Part shown: positions 28,365-37,032 of the stretch, piece after piece
How the letters are laid out: each line of letters opens with the position of its first letter
How positions within the stretch are numbered: position 1 is the first letter of the stretch
Source: Paracidovorax konjaci
Lineage (GTDB): Bacteria; Pseudomonadota; Gammaproteobacteria; Burkholderiales; Burkholderiaceae_C
Assembly: GCF_900112675.1 (NCBI RefSeq)
Contig: NZ_FOMQ01000018.1
Location: 1 to 64,000 of the forward strand
Length of the DNA stretch: 64,000 nt
Reading direction: 5' to 3'
Notes under the pieces: model-generated
Database searches by the model: none
What the model was told of the DNA's origin: nothing
What the model saw: only the letters and a program-made list of their open reading frames with translations
Made by a program: the position numbers and the translations under genes

Positions 28365-30662
28365 CTACGGCTTGCGATAGGTCCGACCGTCTTCTCCGGT
28401 GTACGTAGCGCCCTTCGGCAGAGCATCGAACTGCGCTTTGGTCGTGACGCGATCGGCACCTGCTTGGCCGGTAGGCATCCGGCGCATCTCCCCCGTGCGC
28501 TCGTTGACCGCTCCCAGGATGCTCTCGGTCTTGTTGCCCATGGCGTCGGTGCCTCCCTGCAGCGCAACGGCCTTCCACTGATCGTCGTGCGCCTTGCCGG
28601 CCAGGGCCAGGAGGCGATCACGAGCCGATGCGCGCTGCGCTGGCGTGGCGGCCTGCTCGTAGGCCACCTGCGCGTTCTCCATGCGCTGGGCCGCCCGATT
28701 CTGAAAGCCGGCGGCGTTCTGCTCGATGGCGAGTCGGCCGGCTGCGATCCGGTTGGCGTCGTCGGCGCGCTGGGCCGACAGGTTGGCGCGGGCGTTCTCG
28801 CCGATCTGCAGAAGCCGTTCCCGCGCCGATAGGCCGCGCTGGCGCTGGCCCTCCTGCTCCAGCCCGGGCTGGGCCTGCCGCTGGGCGATGTCGTTGGACA
28901 GCATGGCGCGGTAGTCCTGCATGGCCACGCTGTTGTCGGCGTTCTTGCCAGCCCACCGTGGGTTGTTCGTGATGCTGCTCGCCGCGGTGCGTGCGTTCTC
29001 CAGTTCCTTTCTCGCGGCCCAGTCATTACCGCTGTGGCGGGTCACAGGGGTGGCCTGCTCCTGTGCCGGTGCGTCGTTGCCGATCGCCAGCAGGCGAGCG
29101 CGGGCGGCATCCATGGATGCGGAGGCAAGGTTGTTTCCCGCCTCCATGTTCTGAGCGCTGATTTGCCCGCCATTCCGGCTGGGTGCCAGGCCCGAGTCCT
29201 GCCGCGGTGCGGAGTACGACGGAGAGCTGGGCAGGGCCGTAACAGGCTGAGGTGCCGGCGCCGCCACGTCGGGAGCGCTTGCCGCGGTCGCGGGCGTCGT
29301 CGCCGCCTGAGATGGCGTGGGAATGGCCGAGCCACCCACAGCAGCGGTTCCAGCTTGGACCAGTCGGGAGACGATGTCGGCCGCACCGCTGATTGCACCG
29401 CCCGTGCGAACGACAGCGGGCAGCGCTCCGGCGACGCCAGGCAGCGCGCTGGCCGCATTCACGACGTTGCGCCCCACGTCCGTATTCGTCCAACGATCCT
29501 GCGACCCATCGGCAGCAGGCGCAGTCATGCCGCCGGTGGGGATCTGGGCCACCAGAGCCTGCCGTTGTTCGTCATCCTGCACCATGCCTCCATCAGCATA
29601 GCCCGGCCGACCATAAGCAGTACGCACGCCGAGTTGCGTCACACCTGGATTGGTCGTGGCCGCAGCCGCATCGCCAAAGCTGTTGCGTGCGGTCGCGGGT
29701 TGCGGAGCTGATGGACGCCCAAGCTCTGCCACCCCGCGGGATCCGATGGAAGCGCCGAGCCCAGATAGCTTGGCAGTGTTGCTTGCGGCGTAAGGATTCG
29801 CTCCGACAGTCGTGCTCCGTGGATCGTTGAAGGCGTTCATGCGTGTCCCGCCGGGGGGCGCCATGGAACTCAATTGCATCTGGGCAGCATCCCGTTCGCG
29901 GCTGGGCTTTATGGAACTGGCCGTCACTTCCAGGCTGCGCTGCGCGTTGCGCTCGGCCCAGCCCTGCGGCGCGGCCTGTTGTCCTGCAACTGCGGGAGTG
30001 CCTGGGGCCGGTGCTGTTGTCGCCGCGGCAGGCTGCATGGTCGCTGCAGTTGCAGCAGGAGTTCCAGGTTGCGGAGCCGCGGGCGCCGCCGTGGTGACCG
30101 CAGTAGCGGCTTCTGGAGCGGGGGCAGCAGGAGTTGCCGGTGTCGGCGTTGCCGAAGGGACACTGGACACCGTACCGCCAGCGGCCGCGCCGTTGATCGA
30201 AACATGGCCGCCCACGTTGCCGCCGCTGTAGCCATTGCCCTCGCGGGTGACATCGCTGACCATCCCGCCGTCGGCGAGCCGCAGGAGACGATCCCGTGCG
30301 CTCATGCGCGGCGCGGGGCCGGCGGGCTTGTGGGTCGCATCCTTCATCTGGTCGAGGGCCCGCACACCGATCGCGTGCACCTGCTCAGGCGACAGCTTGT
30401 ACTCACCATTGCTCAGGCGCACGAGGATGCGCTTCCCGCCCTCGTCTTCCGGCATGAGGTTCCGGGCCACGTCTTTGAGGGTGCGCGGGCCGATCTTCTC
30501 GGTGGTGTCCGCAGGCACGATGTAGCTGCCGGGCCGCACCTCGTCCAGGACTTCATCGGACGTGCCAGTGCCAGGTCCACGCACTGGCCCGCCGTCGCGG
30601 TACTTGGGAAGGTTTGCCAGGGACAGTAGGCGGCGACGGACGTTGGACATGCCGGTGTTCAT
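28365..30662 (-). CDS. Ala/Pro-rich virion-associated protein (765 aa)
   Basis: Starts MNTGMSNVRRRLLSLANLPK. The N-terminus has DGGPVRGPGTGTSDEV and later RLSNGEYKLSPEQVHAIGV, motifs seen in many phage structural proteins downstream of the capsid. The middle is a long Ala/Pro/Thr linker. An R-x-R-L-L-x-[LI]-[AG]-type motif recurs five times: RRRLLSLA, ARDRLLRLA, ARARLLAIG, ARERLLQIG and ARDRLLALA. Likely a virion or DNA-ejection component next to the giant protein gene. Exact role unknown. Confidence 0.65.
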   Translation of the reverse strand: MNTGMSNVRRRLLSLANLPKYRDGGPVRGPGTGTSDEVLDEVRPGSYIVPADTTEKIGPRTLKDVARNLMPEDEGGKRILVRLSNGEYKLSPEQVHAIGVRALDQMKDATHKPAGPAPRMSARDRLLRLADGGMVSDVTREGNGYSGGNVGGHVSINGAAAGGTVSSVPSATPTPATPAAPAPEAATAVTTAAPAAPQPGTPAATAATMQPAAATTAPAPGTPAVAGQQAAPQGWAERNAQRSLEVTASSIKPSRERDAAQMQLSSMAPPGGTRMNAFNDPRSTTVGANPYAASNTAKLSGLGASIGSRGVAELGRPSAPQPATARNSFGDAAAATTNPGVTQLGVRTAYGRPGYADGGMVQDDEQRQALVAQIPTGGMTAPAADGSQDRWTNTDVGRNVVNAASALPGVAGALPAVVRTGGAISGAADIVSRLVQAGTAAVGGSAIPTPSQAATTPATAASAPDVAAPAPQPVTALPSSPSYSAPRQDSGLAPSRNGGQISAQNMEAGNNLASASMDAARARLLAIGNDAPAQEQATPVTRHSGNDWAARKELENARTAASSITNNPRWAGKNADNSVAMQDYRAMLSNDIAQRQAQPGLEQEGQRQRGLSARERLLQIGENARANLSAQRADDANRIAAGRLAIEQNAAGFQNRAAQRMENAQVAYEQAATPAQRASARDRLLALAGKAHDDQWKAVALQGGTDAMGNKTESILGAVNERTGEMRRMPTGQAGADRVTTKAQFDALPKGATYTGEDGRTYRKP

Positions 30663-30770
30663 GGGGGAGCCTTTCAGGTCAACTGGGGTGAGTTTTCATC
30701 GGGAGCTTCCGCAATGGAAACCCCGGCCGGGGTGGATAGACTGGTGCTCCCAACCACAGGAGGAGCCGAC

Positions 30771-30866
30771 ATGCACGCAAGCAACCCACCCAACCCGAAC
30801 TGGCCCAGCAAGGTGCCCAACGTCCCATCCGGCGGGGGCCGCGGAAACAACCCGCCGAAGAAGTAA
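30771..30866 (+). CDS. 31-aa Pro/Asn-rich small protein on the opposite strand
   Basis: The ATG is preceded by ACAGGAGGAGCCGAC, a strong Shine-Dalgarno sequence at ideal distance. The peptide begins MHASNPPNPNWPS and ends GGGRGNNPPKK; it is hydrophilic, probably disordered and has no membrane segment. It is rightward within the leftward structural block, and a 14-bp palindrome (30720-30733) and a TAGACT box lie upstream. Function unknown. Confidence 0.55.
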   Translation: MHASNPPNPNWPSKVPNVPSGGGRGNNPPKK

Positions 30867-30875
30867 TCCCCCGCC

Positions 30876-31547
30876 CTACCACGCGCAGCGGACGATCGGC
30901 GGTTGCCGGTCGGCCCGCTTGCGCTGCACGTTGGCATCGGGCCGCTCTCCGAAGGCTTGCTCGAACAGCGTCAGCGATTGCGCCGCTTTGCTGGCGTCGA
31001 AGGAATCGGCGTCCTGCTTCAGATAGGCCCGGTGGTACATCCAGTCCAGCAGCCGCGTGTGGTAGCGGGCTGGGATCTCGGGAACGTCGGTGGGCCTGCT
31101 GGCGGAGAGCGGCTTGAGCGCGTCTCGGTAGACCGTCAGGCCCACAGTGCCCACGGCCGCGGGGATCGAGACAAGTTGCAGATGAGGCGCTGCACGGCCG
31201 ATGGCCTGCTCAAACAGGAACCGACGAGGCGTGCCCACGCGGGTCTCCCAGCGTGAGGACTCTTCGTCCAGATCCTCCACGCTGGTTTCGTGGATCAGCG
31301 CGCCATTGAGGGTAGCTCGCTTGATGAGCAGGACGCTGGGGTGCAGGGCGTAGCGCGCTTGGCCGGCGACCACTGCCAGGGTGCACACCGCGGGCGTGTT
31401 CCGATCCTCGATCAAGTTTGCACGTTCGCACGCTTCCTGCACCGCCTCATTGAGGTAGCCGACGACAGCGTCATCCGACCAGAAGTGCGGCGCGTGGCAG
31501 TCGCCCACCGTGTCCCGGAACTGGCTGATGATGTCGCTGACTTGCAT
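30876..31547 (-). CDS. Head-completion/adaptor-like phage protein (223 aa)
   Basis: Begins MQVSDIISQFRDTVGDCHAP, with WSDDAVVGYLNEAVQEACER resembling the helical start of phage connector/adaptor proteins (DUF6682-like). It lies downstream of capsid genes, as connector proteins usually do. It may fit between portal and whatever serves as the tail. It is the only candidate neck protein in the prophage. The product is assigned by position and helix pattern, not by strong similarity. Confidence 0.6.
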   Translation of the reverse strand: MQVSDIISQFRDTVGDCHAPHFWSDDAVVGYLNEAVQEACERANLIEDRNTPAVCTLAVVAGQARYALHPSVLLIKRATLNGALIHETSVEDLDEESSRWETRVGTPRRFLFEQAIGRAAPHLQLVSIPAAVGTVGLTVYRDALKPLSASRPTDVPEIPARYHTRLLDWMYHRAYLKQDADSFDASKAAQSLTLFEQAFGERPDANVQRKRADRQPPIVRCAW

Positions 31548-31553
31548 GGCTGA

Positions 31554-31904
31554 TTACTTCGCCGGCACCGCGGCCAGGAAAGCCGCATCAGCCTCCTCGC
31601 GCGTAACGGTAAAACCGGCCCGTGCCTTCACTTTGGTGAGGTTCGGCTTGCCGTCGGCGGTGAAGTCTTCAGGATCGCTGCCGTCCAGCATGGCCTTGAT
31701 GACGGCGGCGATAGCGGCTTGGCGGTCCACAGTGGATTCGCCGACAGTGGAGGCCGGACCTTCATCGAAGGCAATGGCGCCGCGCGCGCTGGCTTCCTTG
31801 TGGAAGATGGCTGGCAGCTCCACGCCCTCGGGAGTGATGAGAGCCGTGTGACCCGTCAGCAGGCCCACGTGGATCGGTTCGTCGGAAGGGGAGCGGAATT
31901 TCAT
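31554..31904 (-). CDS. Hypothetical capsid-region protein (116 aa)
   Basis: ATG at 31904 has an AAGGA ribosome site; an upstream in-frame start would add 11 unlikely residues. The N-terminus (MKFRSPSDEPIHVGLLTGHT) is beta-prone; the C-terminus is helical. It is tightly spaced with the adaptor-like gene (6 bases). Probably a virion accessory protein; no family recognised. Confidence 0.6.
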   Translation of the reverse strand: MKFRSPSDEPIHVGLLTGHTALITPEGVELPAIFHKEASARGAIAFDEGPASTVGESTVDRQAAIAAVIKAMLDGSDPEDFTADGKPNLTKVKARAGFTVTREEADAAFLAAVPAK

Positions 31905-31978
31905 GATGGTGTCCTTCAAGAAAGACCCCGACGGCACGGGCCGCCGGGGGAAACGGCCATCGCTGGCCGGACCACAGA

Positions 31979-32380
31979 TCAGCCCTGGCTGAAGGCCGCG
32001 CGGCCTTCAACGTAGTAGTGGATGCAGATGCGGGCAGAGCCGGCCGTGGCTGCAGCGCCGGTCTGAGCGATCAGGGCATTCAGGGTGCCAGCCGTCAGGT
32101 ACTTGAGGCCGGTCACCGTCAGCGCCGTGCGGCCCGCCGTCTTCAGGTCGATGGCAGCGGCGGTGTAGCGGTCGTCGTCAGCAGCATCGCCCAGCTTCAG
32201 CGTGGCGGTTGTGGCGCTGTTCCAGGCCGTGCCGACCAACACGTCGCCGCCCGCGATGATGGCGTTCGCGGGCAGATCGAATGCGGCCTCAGCGGTGCCG
32301 TAGGTGGTGGGGTCGGCGTAGCCGATGGTGAGGTGCGCCACGATGAGTTCCTGGCGGCCGGAAATGCGTTTGATGGCCAT
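31979..32380 (-). CDS. Probable capsid decoration-type protein (133 aa)
   Basis: Beta-rich, with few charged residues and repeated Ala/Thr/Gly stretches (TLKLGDAADDDRYTAAAIDL, YLTAGTLNALIAQTG). Encoded directly downstream of the major capsid gene, the usual place for head decoration proteins. No motif proves this. Confidence 0.6.
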   Translation of the reverse strand: MAIKRISGRQELIVAHLTIGYADPTTYGTAEAAFDLPANAIIAGGDVLVGTAWNSATTATLKLGDAADDDRYTAAAIDLKTAGRTALTVTGLKYLTAGTLNALIAQTGAAATAGSARICIHYYVEGRAAFSQG

Positions 32381-32445
32381 GTGAGGCTCCTTTCAACATC
32401 AGGGGGAGAAAGCCGGCGACACACCGCGCGCCGCCGGCTGATGGA

Positions 32446-33549
32446 TCACTGGAGGTAGTGGTCCACGGCCACCACGCCGAAGTCCTCGGTGGATTTGTCG
32501 TAGATGGAGGGGAACTTCGGCTTCAGCATGCCGAGGATCTTGTCGATGTTCAGACCGACCTTGTTGTCGTAGTCGAACAGCTTCTCCACCCAGTTGCCGG
32601 GGCCCAGATCGGCCATGGCCAGGGCTTGCGCGCCGCACAGCAGCGAGCGCGTGCCGTTGACGTTGCCGCCTGCGCCCCACTTGGCACCAGCCGCGGCGCC
32701 CTTGGTCGTGTACACCAGGTTGTGCTCGTGGAGCACGGCGCCGTCCACAGTCACGGTCGCACCCGTGAACCAGGGCGAGTCCATGCCGGCCTTGGCCGCC
32801 ACCTGCACCACAGCGCGCTGGTAGTCGGGGTCCTTCTTCAGCGCGGCCAGGGAGCCGGGGGCGAGGAACAGCACGTAGTAGGGCTTGCCGCCGGCCATCA
32901 GCGGCTTCACGCGGTGCTCTTTCGCGTAGGCGATGAGGTCCACGATCATCGTGTACTTCGGTACGTAGGCCGTCGTGATGCTGCCGGTGTTGGAAAACTG
33001 CAGGCTGGTGCCGTCGAACATCAGCGACCTCTTGCCCGTGGGTGCGCTCACATCGGAGGCGAACTCCAGGTTGGGCAGGTTCGAGTTCACCCGCGGCGAG
33101 CCGTCGTTGTTGAAGGTGTAGCTGATGCCGGAGAGCGTCAGGAAGGCCGCTTGGTCGCACCGGTTGGCGAGCCAGTAGGACAGCTTGTCGCGGCCTTCCT
33201 CGCGAAAGTTGATGACAGTGCGCTGCTCGGCCATCTTGCCCTTGCTGCGCACGCCGTGGCTCAGTTGGTCGATGGTGATGATCTGGCTGTGCGAGTCCAT
33301 CGCCTCTTCGTTGCCTTCGCGCTCATCGTCTCCGGTCACGCCGTCGCCAACCAGATCAGCCACGAGTTGGAAGATGCAGGCCTCGCCCTTTTCGGTCTTG
33401 GTCAGCTCGGTGATGCGCTGGATCACGTTGTTCGAGCCCTTGCCCATGAACCGGCTGATGAACATCTGGTCGCGCGCGGCGCTCCAGGTCTCGCGGGCCC
33501 AGTTGAGTTTCTGTTGCGGCGTCAGTGCCGCGAAGTTGGTTTCTGCCAT
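32446..33549 (-). CDS. Major capsid protein, N4-gp56/DUF4043-like
   Basis: A 367-aa protein. ATG at 33549 has a GGAG ribosome site six bases upstream. N-terminal LTPQQKLNWARETWSAARDQ and FISRFMGKGSNNVIQRITEL, then ITIDQLSHGVRSKGKMAEQRT, match the N4-gp56/DUF4043 capsid family. It follows the scaffold gene and precedes a decoration-like gene. It builds the icosahedral shell around the packaged genome. Confidence 0.88.
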   Translation of the reverse strand: MAETNFAALTPQQKLNWARETWSAARDQMFISRFMGKGSNNVIQRITELTKTEKGEACIFQLVADLVGDGVTGDDEREGNEEAMDSHSQIITIDQLSHGVRSKGKMAEQRTVINFREEGRDKLSYWLANRCDQAAFLTLSGISYTFNNDGSPRVNSNLPNLEFASDVSAPTGKRSLMFDGTSLQFSNTGSITTAYVPKYTMIVDLIAYAKEHRVKPLMAGGKPYYVLFLAPGSLAALKKDPDYQRAVVQVAAKAGMDSPWFTGATVTVDGAVLHEHNLVYTTKGAAAGAKWGAGGNVNGTRSLLCGAQALAMADLGPGNWVEKLFDYDNKVGLNIDKILGMLKPKFPSIYDKSTEDFGVVAVDHYLQ

Positions 33550-33721
33550 GTCAGGCTCCAAAAAGGTGGATTTCTTTTCGGGACATCACGCCGCCCAACT
33601 GCGAGACATGGCTTGGGACGCGGCCAAGAGCGCAGGGCCCTTTAACGCCTTGCCCAGGGCGAATGCACCCGGTCTGTTGGCGCCGCCGAGGTGGGTGATT
33701 CCTCGGCGGTCGGATTGGCTC

Positions 33722-34702
33722 TCAGTCCCCGCGCGCCTTACGGCGTTCGGCTTCCGGGAGCGCCATGTACTCGTCGTCGCTCAGCTTCGACGTGTCCACG
33801 TTCGGAGGCGTGGCACGGTTGCCCATGCCGGCTGCCGTGTTCGCGGGCTGCATCAGGGAATGTGCAGCGCCGCGTTCGATAGCTCTCTGAGCCCGTATAT
33901 CAACAGATTGGCCCCCACCTTGACCACCCCCAGCCGGGGGGGCAAAGCGCGGCGCAATCCGCAGAGTTGCATCGCGCAGCGCTTCAGCAAGGGGCATGCC
34001 CTGTTGCACCTTCATGAAGGCCGATGCTTCGATGAGATCCAGCGCCTCCTGGCCGTCCTCGGTGCCCAGCCATGGGTGCTGTTCCAGAAGGTCGTCTACC
34101 GTCTGGATCGCAACTTGCTGGGACTGCTGTGACGCGGTGGACAGCGCCATCCGGTTGAAGGCGGACACCTCGATGGCCTGGTTGATCTGCCGGCGGACCG
34201 CTGCTGCTGCCTTCGTGTCGCCCTCCATCAGCAGTTCGGCGTATTGCTCTTCGGCCTCGTCCACATCGAAGGCCGGCGCCGCTGCGGCAGCCGGAGCCTG
34301 CGCAGATGGAGGACGGCCCGCTGCCAGCTCAGCGAGTTGAGCACGCAGTCGCGCGTTGTCCGCTTCCATGGCCTGGGCCCGCTGCTCTGCCTCACGGCGC
34401 TGCTGAGTCACCTCGTTCAGGCGAGAGCGGGGAATGCCGGGGCTCGCCCCTTGATGCGCGTTGTCGCCCTCCTCCTCTTCCGACCGGGCAACCAGCGCCG
34501 CGAGAGCTTCAGGATTGAGGCTGTCGGCCGGCTCATCGCCGGTGTCGCCACGCAGGCGCTGGCGTTCTGCCAGGGACAGGCTCATGTAGCTGTCGTCGTC
34601 CTCGCGGGCGGGCGCGGTGTCGGCGCCCGCGGTATCAGCGCCGTCTTCGCCAGCGGGCGCGTGGAGGCGGGACAGTAGATGCGTCAGCAGCAGGGAATGC
34701 AT
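33722..34702 (-). CDS. Putative scaffolding protein (326 aa)
   Basis: Acidic, highly helical, with a coiled-coil centre (RLNEVTQQRREAEQRAQAME) and a Gly/Gln-rich linker before a C-terminal helical hook ending EYMALPEAERRKARGD. Located between portal and capsid, where scaffold genes lie in P22-like phages. No sequence motif is specific, so the call rests on composition and order. Confidence 0.75.
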   Translation of the reverse strand: MHSLLLTHLLSRLHAPAGEDGADTAGADTAPAREDDDSYMSLSLAERQRLRGDTGDEPADSLNPEALAALVARSEEEEGDNAHQGASPGIPRSRLNEVTQQRREAEQRAQAMEADNARLRAQLAELAAGRPPSAQAPAAAAAPAFDVDEAEEQYAELLMEGDTKAAAAVRRQINQAIEVSAFNRMALSTASQQSQQVAIQTVDDLLEQHPWLGTEDGQEALDLIEASAFMKVQQGMPLAEALRDATLRIAPRFAPPAGGGQGGGQSVDIRAQRAIERGAAHSLMQPANTAAGMGNRATPPNVDTSKLSDDEYMALPEAERRKARGD

Positions 34703-34733
34703 GGGTTGGTCCTTTCGAGTTGCTCGTGGTGGG

Positions 34734-34910
34734 TCACTTCTTGGCGGCGGCCTGCATCTGCTGCAGCGCGGCCATCTTTTCCTTGGCCTTCGCCAGCGCG
34801 GCCTTGTAGCGGGCCGGGTCGCGGCGGATCTCCTCGGCTTCGGTGAGCGTCTTCATGTCGCTTTCGGCCTGCCAGTCCTTGTTCATGCCGATGGCGGCGT
34901 TCTTTGCCAT
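34734..34910 (-). CDS. Small helical protein between portal and scaffold (58 aa)
   Basis: MAKNAAIGMNKDWQAESDMK then a Lys/Ala-rich amphipathic helix ending in AAAKK. An AAGGAG ribosome site six bases before the ATG supports this start. Possibly a head-assembly accessory or nucleic-acid-binding peptide; function not recognised. Confidence 0.55.
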   Translation of the reverse strand: MAKNAAIGMNKDWQAESDMKTLTEAEEIRRDPARYKAALAKAKEKMAALQQMQAAAKK

Positions 34911-34926
34911 GTCGTTCTCCTTGAGG

Positions 34927-37032
34927 TCAGGTGCGGATGCCATCGGCTTCCAGGGTTTCGATGCCCGCCTCCTCGCCTCTCGCAGGACTGGCGGGGGTGA
35001 GTGGGTCCGTGTTGCGCGGCATGTCCAGTGCGGGCAGCGCGCCGGCCGGCTGGGGCACGATGGGCGCGGCGTCGTGGTCCTTGTAGTTGGCCGAGCGCAG
35101 CAGGCTGTCCGCGAGCGGTGCCACCGCCGGGTTCTGGGCGATCACCTGGGCAGTCTGCGCGCCGCTGTACTGGGTCTTCACGGCGACGTCCGTGGCCTGG
35201 GCATCGGTCTTCCGGGTCTGGGCATCCAGCAGGCGGACGCGCGCCTCCTGCGTCGGATCTGCCGGCGGTGTCCCGGCCTGCTGCATGGAAGCCAGGATCT
35301 CCTGCTTGTCGGCCAGGTTGCTGTACCGCAGCACTGCGGGATCCGGAATGGCGATACCAGCCTTTCGCATCTCCAGCGCCTGTTGGAACTGGCTGTTCTG
35401 GAACGTCACCTGCATGGGTTGCTCGGTGATGACCACGTCGTAGGTGCCCACGGTCACGTCGTTCAGATAGCGGCCGGTGGCCGGGTCGAACTTATTGATC
35501 TCGATGACTTTTTCCTGCGGCTTCCCCGTCATCGGGTCCGTCTCGGTGATGCGGAAGATGCGGTAGCTGTCGTAGTACCGCTGGATCAGCTTGACCAAGC
35601 GCAGGGCCAGTAGGTGGCGCGTGTAGTTCAGGTTGTCTAGCGGGACGGCGAGCTGCTGCTGCGCGGCGAACTGCTTCGACTGGATAGCCACGCCCGACAC
35701 TTCGGGGCCCTGCTGCCCACGCATGGCATCGGGCACCGTCACGTCCTTCAGCGCCTTGTCCGCCCGGTCGATCAGCCGATCCACGCCCGTGGGCACCTGA
35801 TTGGGCTGGATCTTCTGCGGCGCCTTCGAGCCCTTCTTGTATTCCAGCACCAGCCCGGTCTGACCGCCGCGAGCCTGCAGCTCGTCCAGCTTCATGTTCG
35901 TCAGGGAGTTCTCCTCCACCGCCCAGCCGCTGTTGGCTGCCGTGTTGACGATGTGGATGTACTGCGAGACGGCCTTGTTCAGGATCTCCTGCGGCCCGAT
36001 GGCGTCATCCACCATCCCGCTCGTCTTGCCGCGGCGGAAGTAGGCGAAGTACGGCACCACGGTGTAATGCTCATAGGGGCTGTAGGTGTCGTGGAGCGTG
36101 GCGGTGAAGGTAGTGACGGTCCACTTCACGCGGCGCTGCATGCGGCGGGCCCGCACCGCGCCATTCTGCAGAGCGTCCAGGATCGAGTCCGGCGCCATCA
36201 CCTCCTCCACCTGCACGTCGCCCGTGCGCGGCCAGACGATGCAGTCGGTCAGCTCGTACACGAACCGCTGCCGGTCGAGGATGCGGTAGCGCTCTAGCCC
36301 ATCTTCCTTCTTCGCACACGCATCGAAGAAGTGGCCCATCCGGTCGCGCGAAGCGAACTTGCTGCGCTCCACCTCGTCGTCGATGTCTCCGAAGTCCTGG
36401 CCGGCGTCGTGCGATTCCTCGGCCGCCTTGCGTGCCTTCTTCCCATAGCGCTGCTCGATCTCGTCCAGGGTCAGCCACCGGGAGACGATGACGTCGCCCC
36501 AGTCGTCCGGGTCGTAGCTCTTCGCGTCCGGGTCCGGCACCACGTCCATGGGATCCAGCGTGGACACCTCGATCTCGCCCTGGATGTTCCGGTTGAAGTC
36601 CATGCGCACGTCGTAGTAGCCGCGCTGCTGGATGACCCCATCGCTGAACATCTGGGTTTCGTGCCAGTGCAGATTGCACAGGTCCGCCACCTGCATGACC
36701 ACCTTGGAAAGGATGGTGGCCGTGTCGAGGTCGCTGTCCCCGCCGCGGGGCTTCAGCGCGATGTCGAGCCGGTTGTGGATCTGGTAGCCCACGGCGCTGT
36801 TCACGCTGGGCTTGATGCCGTTCAGTTCGTAGCAAGGACGGCGCTCCGATGCGAGTTGGGCCCGTGCCGCATTGGTCCACTGCCGGCCGCCGCCCATGTA
36901 CATATCCTCGCAGCGCGCGGCCTGCATGAGGTAGTCCAGGTGCCCCCGGTCCTTCCCGTACTGGTAGCGCTGCCAGTTGGAGCGCGCGGCGTCGTCGCCG
37001 GTGCTGATGACGGGTGTGCTGTTCATGTTCAT
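34927..37032 (-). CDS. Portal protein, P22-like
   Basis: A 701-aa protein forming the dodecameric ring through which DNA enters and leaves the capsid. N-terminal WQRYQYGKDRGHLDYLMQAA and RRPCYELNGIKPSVNSAVG, and a long helical core (YTRHLLALRLVKLIQRYYDS), match P22-type portals. The length also fits that group. The start overlaps the terminase stop by four bases (ATGA), showing coupling. Candidate ATGs at 37032 and 37026 differ by two residues. Confidence 0.88.
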   Translation of the reverse strand: MNMNSTPVISTGDDAARSNWQRYQYGKDRGHLDYLMQAARCEDMYMGGGRQWTNAARAQLASERRPCYELNGIKPSVNSAVGYQIHNRLDIALKPRGGDSDLDTATILSKVVMQVADLCNLHWHETQMFSDGVIQQRGYYDVRMDFNRNIQGEIEVSTLDPMDVVPDPDAKSYDPDDWGDVIVSRWLTLDEIEQRYGKKARKAAEESHDAGQDFGDIDDEVERSKFASRDRMGHFFDACAKKEDGLERYRILDRQRFVYELTDCIVWPRTGDVQVEEVMAPDSILDALQNGAVRARRMQRRVKWTVTTFTATLHDTYSPYEHYTVVPYFAYFRRGKTSGMVDDAIGPQEILNKAVSQYIHIVNTAANSGWAVEENSLTNMKLDELQARGGQTGLVLEYKKGSKAPQKIQPNQVPTGVDRLIDRADKALKDVTVPDAMRGQQGPEVSGVAIQSKQFAAQQQLAVPLDNLNYTRHLLALRLVKLIQRYYDSYRIFRITETDPMTGKPQEKVIEINKFDPATGRYLNDVTVGTYDVVITEQPMQVTFQNSQFQQALEMRKAGIAIPDPAVLRYSNLADKQEILASMQQAGTPPADPTQEARVRLLDAQTRKTDAQATDVAVKTQYSGAQTAQVIAQNPAVAPLADSLLRSANYKDHDAAPIVPQPAGALPALDMPRNTDPLTPASPARGEEAGIETLEADGIRT

